A DNA stretch of 64,000 nt from Maribacter caenipelagi (lineage in GTDB: Bacteria; Bacteroidota; Bacteroidia; Flavobacteriales; Flavobacteriaceae): assembly GCF_004364175.1 (NCBI RefSeq), contig NZ_SNZW01000015.1:1-64000 (forward strand), given 5' to 3'. Numbering within the stretch: position 1 is the first letter of the stretch; each line of letters opens with the position of its first letter. Made by a program: the position numbers and the translations under genes. The notes under the pieces were generated by a model. The model ran no database searches, was not told the DNA's origin, and saw nothing but the letters and a program-made list of their open reading frames with translations. Of this stretch, positions 51,919 through 60,833 are shown one piece after another.

Positions 51919-52479
51919 ATGAATCTAATTTACGATCCCTGGCCATGGTATGTAGCCGGACCTTTAATTGCACTTACCATGTTTGTACTACTTTATATAG
52001 GTAAGCAATTCGGTATGTCATCCAACCTTAGAACTATGTGCTCTATTGGTGGTGGTGCAAAATATGCTGATTTTTTCAAATTCGATTGGAAGTCTCAACG
52101 TTGGAACCTTGTTGTTGTAGCAGGTGCTGTTATAGGCGGATTCATAGCTTCTGAATTCATGTCTAACAATACCGTAAAGATAAATCCCGATGTTGCCCAA
52201 CAGCTTTCAACGGACTACGGAATTGAAAGTGCCGGCGAGGCTTATTTGCCTCCAGAACTTTTTGCAACTGAAAACCTTTCAGATCCTTTTGTTTTGGCCG
52301 TGTTGATTTTAGGCGGATTCATGGTTGGCTTTGGTGCCCGTTATGCAGGTGGCTGTACCAGCGGACATGCGATATCCGGACTAAGTAATTTACAACTGCC
52401 TTCTTTAATTGCCGTGATCGGTTTCTTTATTGGCGGCTTGGTTATGATTCACCTTTTATTCCCCCTAATTTTTAGTTAG
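51919..52479 (+). CDS. YeeE/YedE family transporter, first half
   Basis: The 186-aa protein has four or so helices and the thiosulfate-transporter-like Cys motif ARYAGGCTSGHAISG (Cys146). YeeE/YedE proteins (TsuA type) carry thiosulfate or related sulfur across the inner membrane, the substrate binding near conserved Cys. The family often comes as one long or two short genes; the second half follows 1 bp away. Confidence 0.9.
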   Translation: MNLIYDPWPWYVAGPLIALTMFVLLYIGKQFGMSSNLRTMCSIGGGAKYADFFKFDWKSQRWNLVVVAGAVIGGFIASEFMSNNTVKINPDVAQQLSTDYGIESAGEAYLPPELFATENLSDPFVLAVLILGGFMVGFGARYAGGCTSGHAISGLSNLQLPSLIAVIGFFIGGLVMIHLLFPLIFS

Positions 52480-52480
52480 T

Positions 52481-52894
52481 ATGAAATATTTAAGTTATTT
52501 GACCATAGGTATATTTTTCGGTATTATCATGTACAAATCAGAAGCTGCATCATGGTTTCGAATTTATGAGATGTTCCAATTTGGATCTTTTCACATGTAC
52601 GGAATCATTGGCTCTGCTCTTGTTTTAGGGGTAATTGGTGTTCAGGTTATAAAAAAATATAACATCAAAGCCATTGGTGGAAAAGAAATGAACTTGCACC
52701 CAAAAAGAAAAGGTGTTACCAATTATTTGATAGGCGGAATCATTTTTGGTTTAGGATGGGCTTTGGCAGGTGCGTGCCCAGGACCTATGTATGTACTTGC
52801 CGGAGCTGGCTACCTATCCATCTTAATCGTTATTGCCAGTGCTATTTTAGGCACTTTCGTATATGGCGTTTTAAAAGATAAACTACCACATTAA
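52481..52894 (+). CDS. YeeE/YedE family transporter, second half
   Basis: The 137-aa protein has three or four helices and the second conserved motif GWALAGACPGPMYVL (Cys99). Together with the preceding gene it should make one YeeE/YedE unit, importing thiosulfate or exporting a sulfur species. It is the last plus-strand gene of the sulfur island and converges with the next operon at 9 bp. Confidence 0.9.
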   Translation: MKYLSYLTIGIFFGIIMYKSEAASWFRIYEMFQFGSFHMYGIIGSALVLGVIGVQVIKKYNIKAIGGKEMNLHPKRKGVTNYLIGGIIFGLGWALAGACPGPMYVLAGAGYLSILIVIASAILGTFVYGVLKDKLPH

Positions 52895-52902
52895 TAACCG
52901 TT

Positions 52903-54657
52903 TTAATTTTCGGCGGATAATTTTGGTGATAGCCATAACCACCCTGCCCCTAATAAAAACAGTAAATAGAATAGAATAAGAGAAATAGGACGGTTAACCA
53001 TAACCGTCCTATTTTCTTTAGGATCATTACCAAATTGTTTTTTGTTCGCAGCTATTTTTATGGAAGCACTTAAAGATTGCCAACTGTTGGCATCATACAC
53101 ATAATAAGAAAATGATGTAGTGCTATCACCCTCCACTGCTAAAGTATTCCATCCTTTTTTCTTCGGATATGTCGTTGCCGAATATTTAAAAGGTACCGTT
53201 GAATTCTGAAGCAAAGGAACACAATTACCTTCATTATTTACCACCGACAGTTCTTCTAAATTTGTCCGTAATTCAAAATTAAAAGGCTCACCTTCTTTGG
53301 GAAATTCAGTTTGTGATTCCCAATCGACCGCTTGTTCTTTTTGCTTTACAATTTTATCTAAAATTTGGGTCCATATTTTCGCATATGCTTGCTCTTCTCC
53401 TTTTAAAAGCAACTGATAACTATTTAGCAATGTTGTACTTGCAACTCTACCTAAGCCCAATTGTTTGTAATAGGATAAATTACCAGATTCATGAGCATTG
53501 ATAGGATGTACAGCAAATGCATCATTGAAGCGAAATGGATATTTTTCCACGGTTATGTTAGCATTCGGCAATTGAAATACATTTCTACCATCTCTTTTAA
53601 AACTAAAATAAGAAGTTTTAGCCCCTAAATTAAAAAGCTTCTCACTTGGCTGTATAAACAATCCCAATCCGTTTTCACGAATGCTATTTTCAAAGTTGCT
53701 CTTGACGGATTTTCCAAAATTAAAATAGGTTTCCGTATCTACTATTAACGCATCATATTGCTTTAAAGATTCCAATGAAAATTGATATATCGGTGATGCC
53801 TTCGTGTTAAAATATTCAAATTTATACTTGCCTTTGGTGAGCTGACTACGCACAGTTACTTTGTAGCCCTCATCAGCCAAAAAGTTCTTTAGATATTTTG
53901 TTTCGAACGTAGGGAAAGTGTTTAAAATCAAGATACGCACCGGTTCCTTTTCTTTAATAGTTATGGGTATTGGGTTGGTCTCAATCCTATTTCCTAAACT
54001 ATCTTTTTCCGCTAATTGATATACAAAATTACCACTGACCTTGGGCACGGCTTTCAATGAAAAATCAAGTATAGAAGCATCACTAAACTGAAGAGAATCC
54101 AGCCCATTTCCTCTCGAGTCTTGCAGTACCAAGAAAGAACTTTTTTTGGGTTGGTCGTATTTGCCCTCCATAATCAGGTCTTCACCTAAATTCAACTGCT
54201 GGGTGAATTTTAACCTTGTAATTCCCGATGGTACTTCATTAGGCAAATAGGTTGTTGGGATACTATCCAACTTATAAAAATCAAATTCTTCCAGACCATT
54301 TCCAATAACCAATACACTAGTTAAGGAATCTAAACTCGCACGAATCGATTTCTTAGGATTATATTCCAGTATTTCCAAGCCTTTATAAACTCGCTCTAAG
54401 CTGTCCTGTTCCTCTTTTGCAAATCCACTAGTTAAAAGAAGTCCTTGTTGGTGCTGCATTTCCACCTCTTTCGTAGGCTCTAATACAATACACATTAAAG
54501 CAAGCACAGTTACGAATGCAACGACACTATTTAATAAAAATCTGCCACTGCTTCTTGTATTCCATTCCTTGAAAACGAAAGCTAAAAATACCAATAGACT
54601 ACCCAAAATAACGGGTATCAACAATTCTTGCTGCAAAAATGAGAAACCATCAATCAT
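52903..54657 (-). CDS. membrane protein of the MoxR/Bat cluster, BatA-like
   Basis: The 584-aa protein has two N-terminal helices (about 12-30, 42-60), a long extracytoplasmic part and one C-terminal helix (about 560-578, SLILFYLLFLLGAGWLWLS). The last residues of its gene finish the MoxR-DUF58-BatA-DUF4175 unit, and its start overlaps the DUF4175 gene by 8 bp. The overall shape (two helices, large domain, C-terminal helix) matches the glutamine-amidotransferase-like/VWA-type proteins of such loci, but no catalytic motif was seen. Confidence 0.75.
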   Translation of the reverse strand: MIDGFSFLQQELLIPVILGSLLVFLAFVFKEWNTRSSGRFLLNSVVAFVTVLALMCIVLEPTKEVEMQHQQGLLLTSGFAKEEQDSLERVYKGLEILEYNPKKSIRASLDSLTSVLVIGNGLEEFDFYKLDSIPTTYLPNEVPSGITRLKFTQQLNLGEDLIMEGKYDQPKKSSFLVLQDSRGNGLDSLQFSDASILDFSLKAVPKVSGNFVYQLAEKDSLGNRIETNPIPITIKEKEPVRILILNTFPTFETKYLKNFLADEGYKVTVRSQLTKGKYKFEYFNTKASPIYQFSLESLKQYDALIVDTETYFNFGKSVKSNFENSIRENGLGLFIQPSEKLFNLGAKTSYFSFKRDGRNVFQLPNANITVEKYPFRFNDAFAVHPINAHESGNLSYYKQLGLGRVASTTLLNSYQLLLKGEEQAYAKIWTQILDKIVKQKEQAVDWESQTEFPKEGEPFNFELRTNLEELSVVNNEGNCVPLLQNSTVPFKYSATTYPKKKGWNTLAVEGDSTTSFSYYVYDANSWQSLSASIKIAANKKQFGNDPKENRTVMVNRPISLILFYLLFLLGAGWLWLSPKLSAEN

Positions 54658-56884
54658 ACACTTCCAATTGTTTTAGAAATAGTGAATTGATTTTGTCTAC
54701 ATACATTTTTTTCGCACCGGGTTTTTGTGGTGAATCCGGTAAAGCCAATAACAAGCCTTTTTGCACAAACCGATAATTCTCGAGGGTTCTCCCTGTATTG
54801 TTCTCAATACTTTTTAACCCTTGTAACACCTGTAAATGCTTACCAGGATTGTCTATTGCCAATTGTGCCAGCTCATTGCCTGCAGCAGTAAAAAGGGCGG
54901 TATCATTCTCTTTGTAATCGCTTTCTTTATGCACCAATTGTTCAAGTCTTCTAACTGCTTCTTCGATGGCTTCAAAAGGTTGTTCTGCCTCTTTAGACTC
55001 GTTCTTATTGTAATTTTTAATATCCTTTATTTCACCGGTTAACCTACTATCTTCTTTTATAGGTGGTGGATCAAAACCTATGCGATGTACATAAATACGG
55101 GCACTATTTTTTATTTCTTGTATAAATTTTAAAGCATCATACTGAAATGGCAAGGACTTTTCGGGCTCATATAACCTTAAATACAGTTCGGCATCCCACA
55201 TAATGCTTAATGCCTTTCGCAGTTTTGTTTTTAGTGATTCTTCAAACAAGGTAGATTCTTCTGGATCATCATGATTATGAAGGTAATCGTGCAACGGATC
55301 TTCAGGTTCTGAATCGTTTTCATTTTCGTGCTCATGTTGTTCTACCAAATTATGCTCGTTATCACCATCATGGTCGTGCATAAATTCTTTTAACATACTT
55401 TCTTGATCTTCAGCATGATCATGGTCTTCACCTTCTTCATGACTTTCGATCTCGGCAGGTGCTTCCTCCATCTCAGATTCATCGCCCATGAACTGACCAT
55501 ATTTTAAACGCAACGCTTTTTGGTCAAACCCGAGTTCATTACTTCTCGACTTAAATTCTTGAATTGAAATGGTGGGTTTATCCTTTATTAATTTCTCCGT
55601 GTCTATAATCAGTTGTCGCTGACTTCTAAAATAATCTGGCATTTGGTCTACGCCTAAAGTTCCTTCCACACCAAATTGCTCGCCAACGGTATCTTTTATT
55701 ACCGCAAAATAAGTTTCGCTACGTGCTACATTTCGTTTGGGCTGTTTTTCATCAAACGCTTCTATATAAAAATACAGCTCGTCGCCCATTTCCATTTTTA
55801 AGGCATCTAAATCCAATGATTTTGTTGCTCGCATTGATTTCGTTCCTTTTGAAATGGTTTCCTTAAAACTTAATTTCTCTTCCCTAAATTTTACAGACTC
55901 TCCCGTTCCTTTACTTACCGTAGCGATGATGTAGCTTTCATCAATTCCAAAATCATCGGTAATTGCACTTTGTAGTTCGACAACCTTTTTGTCTGAAAAA
56001 TCAAAATACGTGTACTGCACCAACCCAAGAATCTCTATTTCAGGCGGATTATCAGGTATCGCTTCCAACGAGAATAAATCGGACGTAAACGCCGTTCCTT
56101 CTTCATTTTTAAATTTAAAGCTGTAAAAACCCGAAGTTGTTAATGGTAATTGAATTTGGTACCCTAAGCCGACTTTCCGTAAAGGCTTTAATTCTCCCAT
56201 TATATCCAATACCGGGTCATTGACCGGATGATCAAAGTGAAGTTTCCATTGTACTGTTGAACCTTTTACCGCCTTAATATTGGGATCTGTTGTAGTTGTA
56301 CCGCCCAATCTGGTATAAGAGGGATAAAGCACTTTAATTTCTTGTGTTTCTATTTTTGGAACTAGGCTTTTTCCTTTTAAACTATCTGTCGCTATAAATT
56401 GAATTTGTTCTGAATTATTGGGATTATTCAATATTTGGTCAACCCCACTGAATACTTGTAACTTATCAATTACGAACCCAAGTATTATACAGCCTAACAA
56501 TACTAATAGCGCTTGTTTTATGGCGTTGGGAGGAGTCAACAAGCCTAACTTAACCGAAAGCTCTTGAGCAACTTTATAACGTTGTAATTTGGCTAGATTG
56601 GATAACGAATCTTCGGGTTGTAATAGGAGTCCACTACTAAAAGACGCTTCTGAAACATGTGCATCAACATATGTACTTGTGGAAAATAAGTTATGTTGCC
56701 AAGGCTTTTTTATCAGTATAAAAAGTAACAAACCAATGAGGAAAACAACTAAGCTAATCACTACATTTTTGGCAATAAAATAACAAAGCACCGCTAAGCC
56801 CAAGGCATACAATAGAACCTCAGCATATGACAACAACTGCCATCGCTTCTGAAATTTCATCAAGTGTATTTTGCCCTGCTCCAT
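54650..56884 (-). CDS. DUF4175-type membrane protein with a His-rich acidic segment
   Basis: The 744-aa protein has helices near 20-60 and 125-145, then a long extracytoplasmic part. Residues about 478-543 are extraordinarily rich in His, Asp and Glu (for example HEEGEDHDHAED, HDHDGDNEHN, HNHDDPEES), which looks like a metal-binding or flexible linker. DUF4175 proteins are part of MoxR/DUF58 loci, function unknown. The start codon overlaps the end of the BatA-like gene (1 bp). Confidence 0.78.
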   Translation of the reverse strand: MEQGKIHLMKFQKRWQLLSYAEVLLYALGLAVLCYFIAKNVVISLVVFLIGLLLFILIKKPWQHNLFSTSTYVDAHVSEASFSSGLLLQPEDSLSNLAKLQRYKVAQELSVKLGLLTPPNAIKQALLVLLGCIILGFVIDKLQVFSGVDQILNNPNNSEQIQFIATDSLKGKSLVPKIETQEIKVLYPSYTRLGGTTTTDPNIKAVKGSTVQWKLHFDHPVNDPVLDIMGELKPLRKVGLGYQIQLPLTTSGFYSFKFKNEEGTAFTSDLFSLEAIPDNPPEIEILGLVQYTYFDFSDKKVVELQSAITDDFGIDESYIIATVSKGTGESVKFREEKLSFKETISKGTKSMRATKSLDLDALKMEMGDELYFYIEAFDEKQPKRNVARSETYFAVIKDTVGEQFGVEGTLGVDQMPDYFRSQRQLIIDTEKLIKDKPTISIQEFKSRSNELGFDQKALRLKYGQFMGDESEMEEAPAEIESHEEGEDHDHAEDQESMLKEFMHDHDGDNEHNLVEQHEHENENDSEPEDPLHDYLHNHDDPEESTLFEESLKTKLRKALSIMWDAELYLRLYEPEKSLPFQYDALKFIQEIKNSARIYVHRIGFDPPPIKEDSRLTGEIKDIKNYNKNESKEAEQPFEAIEEAVRRLEQLVHKESDYKENDTALFTAAGNELAQLAIDNPGKHLQVLQGLKSIENNTGRTLENYRFVQKGLLLALPDSPQKPGAKKMYVDKINSLFLKQLEVYD

Positions 56885-58179
56885 TACTGTTTACGTTTAT
56901 ATGCCACAAAGCGTTCTACCAATAACAATACAAATAAGACCAACCATAAATACGGATTCACATTCCAGCTTGCCAATTGTTTTTGCTTCTCTTTACTGGG
57001 TGTAAAAGTGGTTTCCAATTCTGATGCCGTTACAGATCTATGATCTACTTCTTCCAATAGCCGTTCTACCTCGCTGTTTACATCTAAAACACCCAGCAAC
57101 TTCTCCGTTAACCGTTCTGATACTGCATTTTCTGAGTTGATATGTTTGGTCAAATAAAATCGACTATCATCTTCCCCAACAGTTATGATAGATTGCGCCA
57201 TTGCATCTTCTTTCCAAACAAAAAGCTTCTGATCAGTTTTTGGATAGTACTTATTACTCAACCAAATAACTACATCGGCTTCTTCTTTTATAAAATCTTC
57301 AATATCTGACTTCGTTTCCACCATAATTTCCCTATCCAAGTAAACAGAAAGTGCTTTTAAGGCTGCTTCTACATATGTTTTATCGGCTGTTAAACTATCA
57401 GAATAAACTATAGATACTTCGATTGGGTCTTGCGTAAACACTGGGACGGATTTACTAGCTCCATCCTTAGAAATCAAAAGACTATCGCCTTGCCCGTTTA
57501 GCGCATATTCATTTCCTAGCGTTATTAACTTATTACTGATTTTCGTTTCTTCAGAAGCGCTCCTTGCCGTATACAATTGTAATCCGTCATCCTTTTTATA
57601 AGCTAATAATGGTTGATCTTTTGATAAGGCGTAGTCGATTACTATCCAATTAATATGATGTTTGGTTTCTGGTCTTGCTCCTTTTAATCCGCTTGCCAAT
57701 CCGGTTGTAAAAACAACAATGCTATCGGTATGTAAACCATCCATTTCAGATGCTAATGCCCAATAGTCTTGTACATCATGTTCATTTATTGTTTGCTCTT
57801 CGTTTTCTATGAGTGGTAAACCATTTTTAAAAAGTCTTATTTCCTGACTTTCATCTAATTCATTAAAACGGGACGTAAAAGACAAGTGCTGCGCAAGTTT
57901 GGGTTCTACTATATAGGTGAGGGTTTTGTTACTCACTTTTGAATACCATTGTGGCTTTGCCAACAATACAACCAACAGCGAAATAATACCTATGCGCAAC
58001 AATAATAACCACCACTCATTCAATTGAATGCTACTAGATTGCTTCGATTTTGATTCTGATAACAATTGAACGCTACCAATTTTTATGGTCTTTGCCTCTT
58101 TCTTACTCCATAAATGAATTGCTATTGGAACCAAAAGTCCCAATAAAGCCCATAAATAAGAAGGATGTGCGAATGACAT
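56884..58179 (-). CDS. BatA-domain (aerotolerance-like) membrane protein
   Basis: The 431-aa protein begins with the BatA N-terminal pattern MSFAHPSYLWALLGLLVPIA and IHLWSKKEAKTIKIGSVQLL, a second helix (about 58-75) and ends in a helix (about 408-425, NPYLWLVLFVLLLVERFVAY). Proteins of this type hold a VWA-like or amidotransferase-like central domain. It is coupled to DUF58 and MoxR, a module thought to assemble or fold envelope complexes. Confidence 0.88.
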   Translation of the reverse strand: MSFAHPSYLWALLGLLVPIAIHLWSKKEAKTIKIGSVQLLSESKSKQSSSIQLNEWWLLLLRIGIISLLVVLLAKPQWYSKVSNKTLTYIVEPKLAQHLSFTSRFNELDESQEIRLFKNGLPLIENEEQTINEHDVQDYWALASEMDGLHTDSIVVFTTGLASGLKGARPETKHHINWIVIDYALSKDQPLLAYKKDDGLQLYTARSASEETKISNKLITLGNEYALNGQGDSLLISKDGASKSVPVFTQDPIEVSIVYSDSLTADKTYVEAALKALSVYLDREIMVETKSDIEDFIKEEADVVIWLSNKYYPKTDQKLFVWKEDAMAQSIITVGEDDSRFYLTKHINSENAVSERLTEKLLGVLDVNSEVERLLEEVDHRSVTASELETTFTPSKEKQKQLASWNVNPYLWLVLFVLLLVERFVAYKRKQ

Positions 58180-58180
58180 A

Positions 58181-59080
58181 TTAACCGAGTCTTTTTCGTT
58201 GTTTTAAAAATAGTTGAAGCGCTTCCCCTAATGGTGTATCCATTCTAAAAACATGGTGATCTATTCCGTTAGACAGCAATTCTTCCTTGATTTTTTTTAG
58301 CCTTATCTCCAGCGCATTTAAATAATCGGTTTTAGCCTGCTGCGTATCCACCTTTATTCTTGCGCCTGTTTCCCAATCTTCAAAGGTGATGTTGGATCTA
58401 TAACTAAAATCCATCTCCGCGGCACCCATAACTTGCAACACCACTACCTCATTTCTGGCAGATTTCAATCCTTTTATAAACTTTGAAATCTCCTCGCTGG
58501 TTTCATACATATCCGTCAGGAAAAAAATCAGTTCCTTCCCTCCTCTGTTGGGTATGCGTTTATTTGAAATATGGGTTTCGGGCCACTTGCCGGTATTTGA
58601 GAGATTGATGAGTTCTAGCAGCAATCTGTTATAATGCTTTTTATCTGCCTTGGGGTAAATACTGACCACATCACTTTCATTTAAAGCAAAAAGTCCAAGA
58701 GCGTCACCTTGCTTATGAGCCATGTATGCTAATGTAGCCACCAACACGCGTACAAAATCAACCTTCGATAAGTCTTTTTCTTTATGCAGCATTGAAGCAC
58801 TGGTATCGACAATGAACTTAATGGTTACCTGACTCTCAATTTCGGACTGTTTAATATAGTACCTGCCAGAACGCGCTAACATTTTCCAGTCTAACAAACG
58901 TAAATCGTCACCAGGTTCGTAACCTCTGTATTGACTAAACTCCATACCAGGACCCACACTGGCACTTCTATTTAAACCAGAGGTAAAACCCTCGACCACA
59001 ATTCTGGATATCAAGGAAAGTCCCTCAACCGTATTGATGACCTCTGGTTTTAATAAATCGTGATAATCCTGTTTTGCCAT
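58181..59080 (-). CDS. DUF58 protein
   Basis: The 299-aa cytoplasmic protein has the DUF58 core: GPGMEFSQYRGYEPGDDLR, then DWKMLARSGRYYIKQSE and a VWA-like domain starting FIVDTSASM (MIDAS-like DxSxS). DUF58 proteins act with MoxR ATPases. It follows moxR by 22 bp. Confidence 0.93.
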   Translation of the reverse strand: MAKQDYHDLLKPEVINTVEGLSLISRIVVEGFTSGLNRSASVGPGMEFSQYRGYEPGDDLRLLDWKMLARSGRYYIKQSEIESQVTIKFIVDTSASMLHKEKDLSKVDFVRVLVATLAYMAHKQGDALGLFALNESDVVSIYPKADKKHYNRLLLELINLSNTGKWPETHISNKRIPNRGGKELIFFLTDMYETSEEISKFIKGLKSARNEVVVLQVMGAAEMDFSYRSNITFEDWETGARIKVDTQQAKTDYLNALEIRLKKIKEELLSNGIDHHVFRMDTPLGEALQLFLKQRKRLG

Positions 59081-59102
59081 GTACTCGATAATGGAGCGTT
59101 GT

Positions 59103-60107
59103 TTACTTGCCTTTTATTTCAATAGCATTCAATAAATGTGTAGCCACTTTATCTGATGTTATGCCTTCTGCTTCTGCTCTAAAATTGACCAACACCCTAT
59201 GGCGAAGTACTGGCAATGCCACTGCTTTAATATCATTTAGAGTTACCGCTAACCTACCTTCTAACAATGCGTTAGCCTTTGCCGTTAAGATCATTGCTTG
59301 ACCTGCACGCGGTCCTGCCCCCCAGTCTACCCAGTCTTTCACATAAGAATCCGTAGTGGTTTCTGGACGTGTTGCCCGAATAATATCACTCACAAAACTA
59401 ATAAGGGCATCACTGATCGATACTTCACGTACCAATGCTTGCAACCGTACGATATCTTCGCCTGAAATAACTCTATTTAGCTTCTTTTTAAAGGTACCCG
59501 TTGTCGCTTTTAGGATGGCTTCTTCGTCCTTCTGCGTAGGATATCCAATTTTGATGTACAGTAAAAACCTGTCTTGCTGAGCTTCCGGCAGTACAAATGT
59601 ACCTGACTGTTCAATTGGGTTTTGTGTTGCTAGAATAAAGAACGGTTTATCTAGCGGATAGGTTTTATCTCCGTAGGTTACCTCAAACTCCTGCATAGCT
59701 TCCAGCAAGGCAGCCTGTGTTTTTGGTGGAGTACGGTTAATTTCATCCGCCAGGATAATATTGGAAAATATAGGTCCCTTGTTGAATTTGAAGAACTTTT
59801 TACCTGTAGTATGATCTTCCTCCAAAATTTCGGTACCGATAATATCCGAAGGCATTAGATCGGGCGTAAACTGTATTCTTTTAAACTTTAAATCGATTGC
59901 ATTTGCCAAAGTTCTGATCATTAAGGTTTTTGCCAAACCGGGAACCCCTTCTAACAAAGCATGACCACCGGCCAAAAACGTAATCAGTAACTGCGATACG
60001 GTTTCTTCTTGACCAATAATTACTTTTCCAATTTCCAGCTTTAGGGCGCTCAATTTACCGGAAAGCATTTCTACCTCATCTGCAATGCGTTGTAATTCTT
60101 TATCCAT
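59103..60107 (-). CDS. MoxR-family AAA+ ATPase
   Basis: The 334-aa ATPase has Walker A GVPGLAKT (54-61), Walker B ILADEINRTPPKTQAALLEA and ATQNPIEQSGTF with the sensor region. MoxR ATPases act as chaperone-like partners of VWA proteins, here the DUF58 and BatA-like proteins. It is cytoplasmic. Confidence 0.95.
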   Translation of the reverse strand: MDKELQRIADEVEMLSGKLSALKLEIGKVIIGQEETVSQLLITFLAGGHALLEGVPGLAKTLMIRTLANAIDLKFKRIQFTPDLMPSDIIGTEILEEDHTTGKKFFKFNKGPIFSNIILADEINRTPPKTQAALLEAMQEFEVTYGDKTYPLDKPFFILATQNPIEQSGTFVLPEAQQDRFLLYIKIGYPTQKDEEAILKATTGTFKKKLNRVISGEDIVRLQALVREVSISDALISFVSDIIRATRPETTTDSYVKDWVDWGAGPRAGQAMILTAKANALLEGRLAVTLNDIKAVALPVLRHRVLVNFRAEAEGITSDKVATHLLNAIEIKGK

Positions 60108-60119
60108 TCAAAAATGTGT

Positions 60120-60746
60120 TTATGAGGTTAGGGCATACATGACGATGTTGACCCCAAACCGTGTATTGTCTATTTTGTACCAACGTTTATTTCTAAAATC
60201 ATAATCCCACTCGCAACCGTAATCTTTGTTACTGTACAATACCCCTATTCTTCCATTGATGACAATTGCCTTTAAATAATCGTGCACCAGATCATCTCCC
60301 CAGCCGTTCAGCTCTTGTGACGTGGTCGGCGGACCGTCTTCAAAGTCAAAGAATATGGTATAGATTTCGTGGTCGTTGGGTATTTTTTTTAATGCGGACG
60401 GACCAAATATTTCTTCCATTTGCCGCTCGAAAGACTTGGCGAACAACCCGTCTATATCATGATTACAATCATCTGCGAAAACAAATCCTCCGTTGCGGAC
60501 ATATTTCTCAAAATTCTCTTGTTCCTTTTTGGTAAACTCCACCAATTTATGTCCTGAGATATAGCAAAACGGACTCTTAAAAATATCATCGCTGGCGAGG
60601 GTGATTATCTTTTCTTGGGTGTCAACTTTCAAGATTGTATACTCCACCAATGAATTTAACAAGTTGGATGGCATACGCTGATCCACATCCCAATCGCCGG
60701 ATTCATACTGTAATCTCGTAAAGAAAAATTCGTTGCTCAAGGGCAA
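60120..60746 (-). CDS. DUF4159 protein
   Basis: The 208-aa protein begins MPLSNEFFFTRLQYESGDWD and contains GGFVFADDCNHDIDG and GRIGVLYSNKDYGCEWDYDF, the DUF4159 pattern (glutamine-amidotransferase-like fold). It has no signal peptide, while many family members do. It is the first gene of the MoxR unit, 12 bp before moxR. Confidence 0.88.
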   Translation of the reverse strand: MPLSNEFFFTRLQYESGDWDVDQRMPSNLLNSLVEYTILKVDTQEKIITLASDDIFKSPFCYISGHKLVEFTKKEQENFEKYVRNGGFVFADDCNHDIDGLFAKSFERQMEEIFGPSALKKIPNDHEIYTIFFDFEDGPPTTSQELNGWGDDLVHDYLKAIVINGRIGVLYSNKDYGCEWDYDFRNKRWYKIDNTRFGVNIVMYALTS

Positions 60747-60778
60747 GTAATTAGTGTTTTTATTCCGCTTAAAAAAGA

Positions 60779-60815
60779 AAACTGGTTGTTGTGAAGTGTC
60801 ACAAACAACCAGTTT
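60779..60815 (-). terminator. terminator of tldD-pmbA
   Basis: AAACTGGTTGTT (60779-60790) pairs with AACAACCAGTTT (60804-60815), with an inner GTG/CAC. On the minus strand TTTCTTTTTT follows. It ends the TldD/PmbA transcript ahead of the DUF4159 gene. Confidence 0.85.
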
Positions 60816-60833
60816 CTAATGTATTATTATTGA

